From positions 40,812,758-40,876,757 of the forward strand of contig OX235277.1 in the NCBI GenBank assembly GCA_944472155.2: a stretch of DNA of 64,000 nucleotides, written 5' to 3'. Position 1 is the stretch's first letter; every line of letters begins with the position of its first letter. Source of the stretch: Trichobilharzia szidati (taxonomy: Eukaryota > Platyhelminthes > Trematoda > Strigeidida > Schistosomatidae). This document shows, piece by piece, positions 1-10,774 of the stretch. A program made the position numbers and the translations under genes. The notes under the pieces are model-generated. The model ran no database searches. It was not told where the DNA came from and saw only the letters and a program-made list of their open reading frames with translations.

Positions 1-181
1 GTTTGGTCAAGTTAATCCATAGAATTATCGCTCAGGATTTTTTAGAAGATATCTGCAATCTTAATTTATCCTTCAGCAACCCTACTATCTTCTTAATTAA
101 GTGGACCTGACCCTTACCTATCCCTATCATAAGCCTAATCAGATATCCTGTTAAACATAATTACATTTTTCAGGTATTGGT

Positions 182-320
182 GTTTTAGGGATTTGTTTGA
201 TTAAATTGGAAGATTTCATCATGAGCTGACACCCAGTTAGATAACCATTAGAAAGCCTGGGAGTACTGGACAGCTAGCTGTTTAGTCCTAGTTTGGGGCT
301 CTTCATCAGTACATTTCACT
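182..320 (-). repeat. tRNA-derived hammerhead repeat, family A, 3' part
   Basis: This is the downstream half of family A read on the minus strand: the hammerhead segment followed by the tail (the plus strand shows gatttcatcatgagctgac). The tRNA-like head is missing. The ribozyme core carries the A-for-C3 change seen in most family A copies. Confidence 0.75.
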
Positions 321-344
321 CAACACTTGTTTCCATGATTACAG

Positions 345-700
345 TCTTATTTGTCTGAGTGTTACATGGACATCGGCTCGTTTGCAAATGTTCGTTGTCT
401 AAAGTTTAACTTCTACTGCTATTGTGGAGCTACGTATGAAGGATATTCGTTGAAAAACACTCCTCTTCGTCTTCAAGAGCACTTCGCAGCCAATCCGAGC
501 AAAGGACAGCATAAAGCCATTCATTATTCCATATTACAACATCTGTATTAGATGTTGACCACTCAGCTTCTAATGCATCCTTTACTATTGTCTACAACGC
601 CTAACGAAAGGTGTACAACTGTATCTTCTTTGCAAAGTGATATTCTTGACAACATACAAGGGAATCACAAAGCCTTACATGTAGTTCGCACTATCATTTT
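345..700 (+). mobile_element. Penelope-like element fragment, GIY-YIG end
   Basis: The translation around 351-551 contains the zinc-binding and GIY-YIG signature in degraded form (CYCGATYEGY, then RLQEH). This matches the C-terminal endonuclease of the PLEs elsewhere in the window, for example CSCGASYIGR at about 9590. After the EH motif the frame breaks, but the 600-700 sequence still resembles PLE C-terminal coding. It is a 5'-truncated, inactive copy. Confidence 0.6.
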
Positions 701-894
701 TGTTGACTTGGACCTAGTTTGATCATGCAGTTCATAAAACTTCATTATAAAGCATGCTTTTTCATTTTATTTGAATTTTTGTGCTAACATTCTCACATTT
801 TATCTTACTAACACTTTTCGGTTCATTTTCTCTACCTATCTTACTACAAATGACCTGATAAATTCGTATTTCTCATTTCCAAATATGTCTGATC

Positions 895-1060
895 TGTTGA
901 ACTCTGTTTCAAGTGGAGCATAGGGTTTGAAACTTGAACTGTGAAGTAGCAGTAGTAGCGGTTTCTTTTCACGGAGTGAATTTAATACCGTAACGCCCAA
1001 CCTCCCCTCTTTACCAGGTTTAACATTGGTTAGGTGAGTTTGAGGAGTTCGTCGATCAGT
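895..1060 (-). repeat. tRNA-derived SINE, family B, decayed body
   Basis: On the plus strand the order 'agtggagcatagggtt', a 'cacggagtg' block and 'ccctctttaccagg' matches the body and 3' tail of family B in reverse. The tRNA-like head is not recognisable. It is more diverged than the other B copies. Confidence 0.55.
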
Positions 1061-1294
1061 AGTTGGGTCCATGACCACGTGAGGCGTAGTTGGAGAGTAT
1101 TCTACTGACGAACTTCGTATTGATCTTTCTTTATTTATGAGTCATATTTCTAATCACTTAGTAATTCGTAATGGTAATCCCCTAAATGAATATATCTGCT
1201 ACACTCTGCAAACGGGACAAGCTTAGGGTTTCAAACATTAGTGACAAATCAGTCAGTGCTTACATATGTTTCAGGGAGTTGCAAATACTTTCAT

Positions 1295-1540
1295 CAAAAG
1301 CTGTCCTTTTTCGATACTCAAGATCAGATGACCAGGAAGAAATAACAGCAGGGAACTCTAGGAAAAGACCAACCACAACAGAAGTACGCATAAAGAAATG
1401 CAGATGTATTGGATACGCTCTTGGTCGATCCTCGAGTGGAACCTGAATGGAGAACTATGAGTTAGGAGTCCATGGGTGGCACTGAATAGTGATCGTGTGA
1501 GAAGAAGACAGGATCTTATACGTAATCGTAGTGGTAACTA
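1295..1540 (+). mobile_element. RTE/SR2-like LINE, decayed 3' end
   Basis: The words 'ctcaagatcagatg', 'aaatgcagatgtattgg' and 'ctcgagtggaacc' occur in the same order as in the better RTE 3' ends at 48300-48490. It is an old 5'-truncated copy with no open frame. Confidence 0.5.
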
Positions 1541-1989
1541 GAATGAAGATAGATGTCTTGTTTAAGCTCTGTGTTCCACTCGTAACCCATTAAAACACTT
1601 CTAAAGTTCCATTCACTGTCATATTCCAGCACATATATAAATACAGTTACACAATTATGAAAATATAACCCTAAAACTTGTTCGAATCAACAGACAAATT
1701 ATGAAGTGAATTAGATTTTCAACCTAGCACAAACGTACAGTAGTTCAAATTTCCACACTTCATAAGGTTAAGAAAAATGAATAAATCAAATGCAAAGAAA
1801 CAAAACACTAAAAGTTATACTGGAGGAAGTATAATGGTGACTCTAAACCATACCAGCCCAGAGCGAAACTACCTAATGATGAACGGATGAATGACCTTGT
1901 GCAACCCATCATACGAGTCTGTAGTATATAGAGGGAATTGTGAATGCTGTACACGATTATGTAGGAAATTTCATCCAAATTTAATTTTC
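1541..1989. other. Unassigned stretch
   Basis: AT-rich sequence with no open frame or repeat that I recognise. Its right end may contain the upstream, unreadable part of the Merlin-like remnant that follows. Confidence 0.3.
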
Positions 1990-2280
1990 TAAGTGCTACT
2001 TAAACAACAGGCTGGTTCACTGGAAGGGAGAAGACGTGTAGCCAACTGTCATCCCTGGGCTACTTTGACAACAGGGTCAATCATAAGGGTGATTTCGTTA
2101 ATCCTTTCGATAGGGCTCACAAAAATTCCTATCGAAATTTTCTGGAGTCACCTAAAAATGAGGATCACAGAGGTGAATGGATGGGTGAAGAAACACGATG
2201 ATTCACAGTTATCTAGACGAATTCATGTGTACAGAAATTGGTTTAACCTGACTATGAGGACTCCTAAGACAGGCTAGGAG
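1990..2280 (+). mobile_element. Merlin-like (ISXO2 superfamily) transposase remnant
   Basis: Two adjacent reading frames together resemble the C-terminal part of a Merlin transposase. One reads GYFDNRVNHKGDFVNPFDRA (about 2056-2115), comparable to the family's 'VNHS..FVDP..GAHT' block. The next frame reads IEIFWSHLKMRI (about 2131-2165), comparable to 'IEGFWSHLK', followed by a basic tail ending in a stop at 2277. A frameshift near 2125 separates them. Merlin elements are known in schistosomes. This copy is a short inactive fragment and no terminal inverted repeats were seen. Confidence 0.5.
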
Positions 2281-2650
2281 GTTTACTTGAATCATATACA
2301 GGAATGTTATCCTATATAACCATTCTGTAACATTGCATTACCTGTCTATAGACATTTATTTGAAAATAAGCACTTCTAATTCGGATGCATCTGATTGGCC
2401 GATAGAGATTTGTCAACGTCTTTATTGCCCTGTTCGTTTTGGGCTGCAATAATTTAAAGTCAACAGCATAATTACATGAAGAATAATGACGACGTATTGC
2501 GTCTCGAAGATGTCAAAACAGTGAAGGTATTTGTGTTATGAAATTTGTAAGGGGATATAACTTATCTCTCTTAATAGTATAAAGAGGAATAGTTGACTGT
2601 ATGGAAATATACTGACCCATTTACGTTGATCTATCATTATTATTATTAAC
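2281..2650. other. Unassigned stretch
   Basis: No coding frame or recognised repeat. It may hold the 3' flank of the Merlin-like remnant. Confidence 0.3.
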
Positions 2651-2654
2651 TGGC

Positions 2655-3045
2655 AATGAAATAATTTGCGACGTATGATTCTGAATTTCTATTCAGGTTA
2701 AGTAAATCTGGTTTTTCTATACGACTTAATAACCATTTAGGAACATGTTCTTTCCTACGATATTGGAACAGTTTATATTGCTTCCACCTATGCATGTGCC
2801 ACCATAAATGCAGGTGAACTTGTAGATACATTTCTGAAGTTCACACAACTTTGTCCTTTAAACGAGTTGTTACGATTAATAGACTAAATTCTGCACATTG
2901 TACTTCATACTGTATATACAAGTTAACCAGGAATTGGGGTGAAACATGTATAGGTAGAACTAATAGAATGTGTTTAATTTCGTTGAGAAGAACATATTCC
3001 TCAATAGTTACTAAGTCATGTAGAAAATTCAGATGTAATTAATAT
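2655..3045. mobile_element. PLE GIY-YIG fragments, divergent pair
   Basis: The minus strand at 2660-2845 encodes a degraded PLE endonuclease start (YKFTC followed by a GG-TCIGG box) and then, after a frameshift, HVPKWLLSR, equivalent to the EHxPxWL motif. From about 2850 the plus strand encodes a second copy of the same segment (CIYKLT, then ETCIGRTNR). The two copies therefore face away from each other with almost no spacer, an arrangement common for PLEs. Neither is intact. Confidence 0.5.
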
Positions 3046-3059
3046 GAACAAAAATTCAA

Positions 3060-3590
3060 AATCACCTGTTACAAAGCATTTGGGTAAATTTGGTCATAAT
3101 ATCAATGAAGTATTGAATAATTTTCAGAGATGCGTTTGGAAAGTGTGCGCGCTTTGTGCGGCCAATATATCTAGCTCCATACGAGCAGGTGAATTTATGA
3201 ACACCCATTGAAGTGGCCCAAAGCAACAGTTTATCCTTCACACATCCATTGATCATTTGTCGGCTGTAGAAATTGATCTGTAACTCAGCCGTAAAAAAGG
3301 CTTTCCTCAAGGATCTACACAAGCGATTCTCCAGAATTTCAGCTGCGGTATCATCTTTAAATTCAACGCTCATAAATAGCAGTTTCTTCGGCACCGTCTG
3401 GGTTGTTTCGGGTTTTTGTTTTACTTTTATGTTTATCTCGATGAATTTTGAAGGAAATGCATTCTCTATGAGGACTTGTCTGAGTCGCCCCAGTTCCCCG
3501 TCAATTGTATCATGGGAACATATCCTTCTTATTCTTGAGGATAAGGAGTGGATTAGGTTTCGCATTCTTCTCAAAAGGGCCCAACTATGA
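3060..3590 (-). mobile_element. Penelope-like element, C-terminal region
   Basis: A 170-codon open frame on the minus strand (3062-3574) covers the linker after the reverse transcriptase and the endonuclease entry: KLLFMSVEFKDDTA, then CVKDKLLLWATSMGVHKFTC, then CSYGARYIGRT (GIY-YIG type). The EH motif that should follow is replaced by a frameshifted tail. The RT domain is absent, so it is 5'-truncated. Confidence 0.65.
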
Positions 3591-3674
3591 AAAATCGTGT
3601 TCTGACCATTCTATGTTGGTTTCCTATAGATCAATCTTTGAAGAGAACCATCAGATTTCCTTTTTAGAAAATAA

Positions 3675-3890
3675 AGAGCCCAAAATGATGCCGAAGAAAC
3701 TGCTATTTAATGAGCATTGAATTTAAAGGTGATACCGCAGCTGAGATCCTGAAGAATCGCCCATGCAGATCACATAGGAAAGCTTTCTTTATGGCTGAGC
3801 TACGGATCAGTTTCTACAGCCGACAAATGATCAATGAATGTGTGAAGGATAAACTTCCGCTTTGGGCCACTTCAATGTGTACTGAATAAT
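3675..3890 (+). mobile_element. PLE fragment, inverted copy of 3060-3590
   Basis: This plus-strand sequence repeats the minus-strand element just before it (PKKLLF, ADQ/INECVKD, then 'ctttgggccacttcaatg'). Stops and a frameshift interrupt it. With 3060-3590 it forms another inverted PLE pair. Confidence 0.55.
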
Positions 3891-4210
3891 TCTTCGAAAT
3901 TATTGACAAAAAAGGTAAAAATAATAACAATAATAATTGTATGTTAAATAATTATCTTACCAGTTAAACCCAGACGTTTTCTGCATATATAACATTTACT
4001 GCCTGGAGGTGAAAGATCTTAGGAAAATGAGAAAGACAGAAAGAAGGAAATTACACATACACAATAGCAATTGTTTTAATGTTAAATAATAATTACACTT
4101 TTAGACGATATGTTAAATGAAAAGGGAGAGGAACGGAAATATAATTAGGTATTATTATTATATATTGACACCCTACTGACGAAACAAAGTAGAACTTCAT
4201 ACTAATGTAT
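3891..4210. other. Unassigned AT-rich stretch
   Basis: Short ATT/AAT runs and no recognisable coding or repeat structure. Confidence 0.3.
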
Positions 4211-4601
4211 GTGTAAAACTTGGGCACTGCGGTAGTAAGTAATTCCATATTAGTTTGTTTATTAGATGTATCACACAGTCAGTGAAACAGTATTATTTAC
4301 TGGATGACGTTTCGAAGGATCCTGTGAGACCTTTAAAACAAAACAATTTAGTTTATCTAATACCCTGCAATGATTGTCAGGTCAAATACATAGATCAAAC
4401 CAGTATAACAGAGCCAGTGAGACATTAAAACCTAGCAAAATCTAGATTGGTTGACCTAAATAAGATCAGAAATCTAGAGAATAGCTGAGCTAAATCACTC
4501 ACTATATGCAATTATACACAACCATACAATAGGATGGGATAGGATGACAGTTTTAAAATCTAATGTCACAGGGTGGAGGGAGAGATTGATAACAGAAGCT
4601 T
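4211..4601 (+). mobile_element. PLE with inverted terminal fragment
   Basis: Positions 4211-4317 are a PLE 3' tail in reverse orientation ('acttgggcactg' through 'ggatgacgtttcga'). It is joined at about 4318 to plus-strand endonuclease coding (YLIPCNDCQVKYI, then NLAKSRLVDL). The join of an inverted tail to a 5'-truncated body is the structure typical of Penelope insertions. The copy runs into the assembly gap. Confidence 0.65.
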
Positions 4602-5099
4602 NNNNNNNNNNNNNNNNNNNNNNNNNNNNNNNNNNNNNNNNNNNNNNNNNNNNNNNNNNNNNNNNNNNNNNNNNNNNNNNNNNNNNNNNNNNNNNNNNNN
4701 NNNNNNNNNNNNNNNNNNNNNNNNNNNNNNNNNNNNNNNNNNNNNNNNNNNNNNNNNNNNNNNNNNNNNNNNNNNNNNNNNNNNNNNNNNNNNNNNNNNN
4801 NNNNNNNNNNNNNNNNNNNNNNNNNNNNNNNNNNNNNNNNNNNNNNNNNNNNNNNNNNNNNNNNNNNNNNNNNNNNNNNNNNNNNNNNNNNNNNNNNNNN
4901 NNNNNNNNNNNNNNNNNNNNNNNNNNNNNNNNNNNNNNNNNNNNNNNNNNNNNNNNNNNNNNNNNNNNNNNNNNNNNNNNNNNNNNNNNNNNNNNNNNNN
5001 NNNNNNNNNNNNNNNNNNNNNNNNNNNNNNNNNNNNNNNNNNNNNNNNNNNNNNNNNNNNNNNNNNNNNNNNNNNNNNNNNNNNNNNNNNNNNNNNNNN
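4602..5099. other. Assembly gap (498 N)
   Basis: An unbroken run of N. PLE sequence abuts its left side, so the break is probably repeat-driven. Confidence 0.99.
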
Positions 5100-5150
5100 T
5101 TCATTTTTATTTTTATTTTTATTATTGTCATCATTATTATTATTTTTTCC
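5100..5150. repeat. Simple repeat (TTTTTA / ATT)
   Basis: A low-complexity T-rich run directly after the gap. Confidence 0.8.
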
Positions 5151-5560
5151 ATTGAACACCATGAATGTTTTCTATAAATAGAAATCGTATGACTTTTGTT
5201 GTTCCCTGGGTTGTTTTTTTTCTCTGAACAACATAGAAATACCCCTGTGTTAAGAAAATTAAAATATTTACTTCACTGATTGCAAAGACGAAACCACTGG
5301 AGAGAGTAGTCTTTGGAGCCAGACACATGAGATGACCAGTTTTAACATCTCATGAAAACGACAGTACTGTTTTGCTTTGTTTTGCTATTTTGTTTACATT
5401 TACCACATATAAGATTCTGGTAGACAAAACAAAACTGTTGACTACTAATAATAGCCAGAAGGTGACGCTCACAGCACTGCACGTATTATTTATTGTCTTA
5501 TGTTGTGTGTGTCATTTTATTCTTGAAACTATGGCAATGTGATGTAGTTTTTGGGGTTTA
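5151..5560. other. Unassigned stretch
   Basis: No coding signal or repeat recognised. Confidence 0.3.
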
Positions 5561-5799
5561 TTGGTGGTGGCATAGCGGTTAGGACGCTCGCCGACCATGC
5601 ACATGGTCCGGGGTTCGATCCCCGGCCACAGACGCACTCCTTTACCTCGCTAAGCCAGAAATAATGCTGGTAAAGAGGGAAGGTTGGGCATGAGGCTAGC
5701 AACCACATCCTGTAAAAATAAACACTGCTACAGAATCTTCAAGCCTCTAGCTTGAAGCTCTTCCTATGTTCCACTGGGAACGTGAAGGAATAAAAAAAA
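5561..5799 (+). repeat. tRNA-derived SINE, family B
   Basis: The head is tRNA-like, with an A-box region (tggcatagcggttagg) and a B box (ggttcgatccc) about 50 bp apart, which is the internal RNA polymerase III promoter layout. The body follows ('taagccagaaataatg', 'gaggctagcaacc'). The 3' end, 'gttccactgggaacgtgaag' plus an A-rich tail, resembles the 3' end of the RTE-like LINEs here. A short possible target duplication (gtttttg) flanks it. Confidence 0.85.
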
Positions 5800-6094
5800 T
5801 TGGTTTTTGATATTGAAAGGGAATTAATTGAATAAGCAATTGTCTTTGAGCAGGTTGTCTTCAGTATTTTTATATTCTTGCTGAAGGCAGCGCTGAATAC
5901 GTCGTCAAGAAGGACAATAAAATCTACGCAGTGAAATCATTCAGTTCAATAAACATCATAACTTTAGAAAAAGTTGGGCTTACTCTTTTTGTTATAATTT
6001 TATTTAAATGTAACCCTGAAAAACCAGATACGTCCCCCAAGATCTGAGTTAATCGAAGGTTTCTGTTATTTTATTGTCTCTGCTTACGAACTGT

Positions 6095-6340
6095 TGACAT
6101 TCGATGATTGGAGTCAATCGGCAGGAAGCCCCACCTGATTCATGTTTCGTGATCCTTGGCATTCACCAGTGAGAAAGTCGTATCTACAATCTTGAAGAAG
6201 CTTATGTCCCTTATGAGATTCGAACCCATGTCACTCCCGAGCTCACGATTTACCTCCCGTGTAGGATTGTATTAGATACTCTGAATGGACACTACTTAGT
6301 GACTAGTGTAATGCGTCTAGTCCTTTTTTTGGTACAGAAT
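6095..6340 (-). repeat. tRNA-derived hammerhead repeat, family C (decayed)
   Basis: In reverse it shows a body with a diverged ribozyme segment (around 6150-6170, 'catgtttcgtgatcc'), a B-box-like 'gagattcgaaccc', and the family's head ('gacactacttagtgactagtg'). It is homologous to 15660-15914. The helix II pairing and core are damaged. Confidence 0.65.
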
Positions 6341-6569
6341 TAGTTCAGTCAGTCGTGTTTGTATTGTAGCTCTCGAGCCTGAATAGCTCAGTGGTACTGA
6401 GTGTGAAAAGGCAAATTTGTTCTACGAAGATTTCAATCTAATGCAAATATTCACTCAGACATCTATAAAACACAAAATAATTGAGCAAAGAATATCCTTT
6501 TCGATAATTCCCTCTTCTGGCTCTACAACTATATATATTTGTTTATATACATAGAATATTTAAGAACAG

Positions 6570-7487
6570 TAGTCAACAACAATATTGGTGTGCGTCGAAA
6601 AACACTGGAACAACCTGAAAACAGTATGGAGCGAAACCTGCATGGAAGTTCTGGGCAGAAAGAAGAGACAGGACAAACCGTGGCTCACTACGGACACTTG
6701 GAGGCTAATAGAGGAGAGAAGGATGGTGAAACAAAAAATTCTGCAGTGCACCGACGAGCAACAGAAACAGGAGTTGAATGTAAGCTACAATACACTGAAC
6801 AAAGGAGTAAAGAAGAGTGCAAGAGAAGACAAAAGAAAGTATTATGAAGCCATGGCCAATGAAGCAGAACAAGCTGCAGGCAAAGGAGACCTCGCAACAC
6901 TTCACCAAACAACTAGGTACCTTTCAGGCAAACATTCGTCACAAATTAAGCCAGTGAAGGATGAAAATGGAAAGTCAATCACCAAAGAAGTGGAGCAAAG
7001 GAAACACTGGGCTGAACACTTCAAAAGACTACTAAACCGACCGCCACCTACAACGCGCCCAACAATACCAACAACGGAAGCAGAATTACCAGTGAACATC
7101 AACCCCCGACCTTCATTAACAGATGTCTTCGCTCAATACTCAAGATCAGATGGCCGGAAAGGATCAGCAACAAAGATCTCTGGGAGCGAACCAACCAGGA
7201 ACCCATTGTGAAACAAATAGGCAGGAAAAAATGGAGATGGATTGGCCACACTCTGAGGAAACCAGCAAGTGACATCACTAGACAAGCCCTCTAGTGGAAC
7301 CCGAAAGGGAAGCGGCGAGTTGGTCGTCCAAGGGTGACCTGGAGGAGATCATGTGAAGAGGAGATGAAAGCATGTGGGCAGACCTGGAGCCAGGTGAAAA
7401 CTCTAGCAGAGAATCGAACGCAATGGAGACGCATGACTGAAGCCCTATGTTCCTCTAGGAACTAAAGGAAATAATAATAATAATAAT
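6570..7487 (+). mobile_element. RTE/SR2-like LINE, internal-deletion copy
   Basis: The open frame 6585-7211 encodes the linker between the endonuclease and RT of an RTE-type LINE. Visible landmarks are DKPWLTTDTWRLIEERR, a VKKSAREDKRKYY block, LSGKHSSQIKPVKDENG, and [13 protein letters not shown]. At about 7105 it jumps into the C-terminal coding region ('gaccttcattaacag', then 'ctcaatactcaagatcagat'), in a different frame. The whole RT core is therefore deleted while the genuine 3' end with its (ATA)n-like tail is kept at 7487. The 5' end is truncated. It is inactive, but it resembles a non-autonomous derivative. Confidence 0.8.
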
Positions 7488-7639
7488 TTTAAATAATATC
7501 GATTTGTTAAGTAAGATCACAACGGAATTACAGTTCATTAAAGATGCTTAAATTATAATAAGCATACAAATATAATAGCAAATAGAATACCAAATAAAAT
7601 CAAGGAAATTTCCACAACAAATTAAGGATCATTAGAACC

Positions 7640-8225
7640 TTCATGGTCAAAGTAAGGGCAATGTCTGAACTGGTTTCTTTCGGACACATAAATTGGACTT
7701 CTTAATGTAGATTCCAACAGCCAGAGTCAGCAATATGTAGTAGACGAACTCTTAAGGTGAAGTTAAGATTTGTTGGTATGCGGTGAATGACTTTGAAAGC
7801 TGCCTCGTTTACATCAATCTTGTGTTCTGTATCCACAAGATGAGATAGAATAGCGATATGAACGGATTCTGTTTATCTTTCACTTAACCAACCACTATGC
7901 TGGGTGATGTTCGGAAATCCGACGAGAAACACGCCTAATTGTGCGGCATATGCAACTGGCTCCACAGGAGCAGTTAGGTTGGTAGATACACATGGAAGAA
8001 GCGAAATTAGGCAGTTTATCTTTAACTCCCGAACGCGAAATAGGGTTGATTTTGAAGACACAGAGTAATTCAGCAGCAGGGAGTGCTAAGGCGTTGTGTT
8101 AGTATCTCGCTGATGTTGTCTCCCCCAGGAACTGGATTTGTAAGAGTTATGCCTTTTTAGGAATTCTTGGTACCTTGGGCTACTTTGGTTTTAGGTTCAT
8201 GTTCTTATCAATAAACTTTTCTGGA
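7640..8225 (-). mobile_element. PLE fragment, endonuclease and C terminus
   Basis: The reverse translation shows a degraded GIY-YIG region (CSCGAS, then RRISEHHP) followed by the C-terminal part (VDTEHKIDVNEA, RIPTNLNFTLRVRLL). This is the same lineage as the plus-strand PLE that starts at 8560, so the two lie in divergent orientation. Frames are broken. Confidence 0.65.
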
Positions 8226-8239
8226 TTGCCGTTTTCACT

Positions 8240-8475
8240 CCAAGATTGCAGAGTGGGTGCCAGCAAGCGCGAAAGCTAGGTCAAGCAGGGCTTCCTGCCG
8301 ATTGTTTCTAACCATCTAACAACATCAATTCAGAGTGAGTTACGTCGGCGAGCCACTTAGCATAGTGGCAATATCGCGAACTCGACTGATAGAATTCAGT
8401 CTTCAACAACACCAAGGACTAGACGCATGATGCTAGTTACTAACCAGTGTCAAATAAAAGTCTTACCCAACGGCC
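8240..8475. repeat. Family C repeat pieces
   Basis: Plus-strand 8245-8310 contains a diverged family C ribozyme end ('gcgaaagctaggtcaagcag', 'ggcttcctgcc'). Positions 8425-8470 contain the family's head in reverse ('gactagacgcatga', 'actagttactaaccagtgtc'). The two parts face opposite ways. Confidence 0.45.
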
Positions 8476-8559
8476 TAGCATCCAGGCGTTGACCGGTTCA
8501 GCAATAAACATAATCTTAGTTTAAAGGGCTAAATATCACAAGTTGTTTTTAGACAGACT

Positions 8560-10060
8560 TTCAGTACTCCTACTAAAATTGTACAAGTTAAATAAACTAG
8601 GTAGATGGTGTTTATGACTCCTGAACGGTAGTTTTGAATTTGCTGGAAAAATAAGAGATCTTAATGTGAGGGACAAGTTTATGATATCTTTTGATGTATC
8701 CTCCTTGTTCACCAATGTACCGTTAATGGAGACAGGAGATTACTACACGAAACATAGACATCGGCATTTCTGTATCCACCGTGAAGGAACTTATTTTAAG
8801 ATGTACAATGAAAGTTCATTTCTTATTCAATAAGGAATATTACAGACAAAATGATGGTGTAGCTATGGGCTTCCCATTAGGTCCATTCCTAGCTGACTTT
8901 TTCCTCGCTAAGTTAGACAATGGACTACTGAAAGGAGTAATTAATGACATGGATTTCTACTGTCGATATACGGATGATACATTTCTGGTTATGAAAGACG
9001 AGAATGATGCAATGAACATCCTTGACAAGTTTAATGATGCACATTCAGCAATAAACTTTACCATAGAGAAAGAAAGTAATGACAGCATCTCATTCCTAGA
9101 CGTCTTCATGGCAAGGAAAGATGATGGCACACTAAGAAGGAGTGTGTATAGGAAACCTACAACAACAGATCAGTACACTCATTTTTTCAGTTTTGTACCT
9201 TTGAAATATAAACGTTACCTGGTAAAGTGTCTGGTTCATAAAGCTAAGTTAATCTGTTCAGACGACTGCCTCAATGAGGAGCTTAGGATTATTAGAGAAT
9301 TACTTAGAAAAAATGGTTATCCAGATAAATTCATTGAGAAGAATATGAATTCAGCACCAAGGAGAGTCAGTATTGCTACATTTTCGAAAAAACCAATGTT
9401 CATAAAACTGCAGTTCCTCAGTGACAGCATCAGCGAAATAATAACACAGCACCTGAAGAATTCAGTTAAAAGAGCTTATTATGCAGCAGAGGTACGTTGT
9501 CTCTTCACAACCACCCCTATTCTATGTTCGAGAAATAAGGATAAACTACTTAATTTTGCCTCCTCTATGTGTATCTACCAGTTTGACTGCAGCTGCGGAG
9601 CCAGCTACATTGGGCGTATAATTAGGCAGTTTCATCGTCGGATTTCTGAACATCATCCATCATGGTTAAGCAAGGGACAAACAAGATCTATTCGTAGCTC
9701 TGCTTTTAGTACACCTTGTAGATAGTGAGCATAAGGTTGATGTTAACACTGCATTTAAAATTATTTATCGCATTCCTACTAATCTTAATTTTGCTCTACG
9801 AGTTCATCTTCTACAGACAGCTGAAGCAATAGGAATCCACTTGAAGAAATCAAACCTTGGCCATCGTTACATGAATGTGTAAACCGGACTACTTCGCCCC
9901 CTCCCCCTAAACCTTTAAAATTATAATTGTCTAAATTATTTTTTCTGACCACTTCATCTTTAATTACGTGTTATCCTTGTAAAATTAATTTATTCTAACC
10001 ATTTCTACCTTTTAAATGTGTATTGATTTCCTGATTTGTTGCTAAAAAGTCAGACACCAA
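8560..10060 (+). mobile_element. Penelope-like element, longest copy in the window
   Basis: A Penelope-type reverse transcriptase followed by a GIY-YIG endonuclease. Motif A (SFDVSSLFTNVP, about 8690-8725) lies in one frame. After a frameshift near 8790 the frame 8781-9725 carries motif B (DGVAMGFPLGPFLADFF) and the catalytic YTDD box (about 8970-8980), then FLDVFMARKD and the RT thumb region. The endonuclease begins at FDCSCGASYIGR (about 9580-9620) and continues RRISEHHPSWLSKG. A second frameshift near 9700 moves the C terminus (VDVNTAFKIIYRIPTNLNF) out of frame. The N-terminal RT part is missing. It is a dead copy that still shows both catalytic domains. The lineage resembles PLEs reported from schistosomes. 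Confidence 0.85.
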
Positions 10061-10129
10061 ATAATTTAGATGGCTTAATCACACATAGCCATGTCTGTGG
10101 AGATCCCTAGTAGCTATTAGCACAGGGAA

Positions 10130-10440
10130 CATGATCTTAAGGTTTGACAGTAATATCAAGCCACTGCTTCTGTATACAGTTCAGTGACTTGGCGTCGTCT
10201 TACCGAAAGCATTTCTAACAGCCTACTTCAGTCTTTCATCACCATCAGACAGCAAGCATCAAACCAGACGACAGCCTATTGTCCAACCAAGAAATATGCA
10301 GAACGATAGGCAGTTGGACCGGATATACGCTTAACAGCCTGTTAAGTGACACCACACCCACTGTCCTCGATTAGGAGCAACAAGTTGGGTGTCCGAAGGT
10401 GAAAGGTAGGCGATAATGTTACGTGGCGATGAGGAGTGAA
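10130..10440 (+). mobile_element. RTE-like LINE, decayed 3' end
   Basis: A broken translation resembles the RTE C terminus (VLLYSSVTWRRLTESISNSL, comparable to KSVLLYGSETWR at 48210). No intact frame is left. Confidence 0.45.
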
Positions 10441-10774
10441 AAATTACACTAATAATAGTAATAACAGTAATGTGTCACAACTGTTGAATATTCTATAATA
10501 GAGATTAGAATATTTATTATAAAAGTAATGTTTTTCAAGGCATTAATTAATTATTGCATGTCTGGAGTGCTTTCGTCAACACACTTATACATCCAGACAG
10601 ATATATGCCTTGAGCAATAAGCACAGATCTATGTGATTCCTGCCTACAATCGTTATGTTAAGTTTGTCGAGTTCTACTACACTGAAATAATAATTGTTGA
10701 TTATTGATCCAGGGATATTGATTTAAAAAGTAATAATGAATAAAAGTGTAATAAATACATGTGAAATATGTGGC
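10441..10774. other. Unassigned stretch
   Basis: No coding frame or repeat recognised. Confidence 0.3.

Noticed and set aside
4544..5181. Long open frames across the N runs (4.5-5.2 kb and 25.7-26.3 kb)
   Set aside because: They are artefacts of translating N; only a few residues at the ends are real.
5575..5640. Genuine tRNA genes at the family B heads
   Set aside because: A and B boxes are present, but the acceptor stem and cloverleaf do not close and each continues into the same SINE body.
7105..7211. End of the 6585-7211 frame as an authentic protein C terminus
   Set aside because: It is the RTE C-terminal region read in the wrong frame after the internal deletion.
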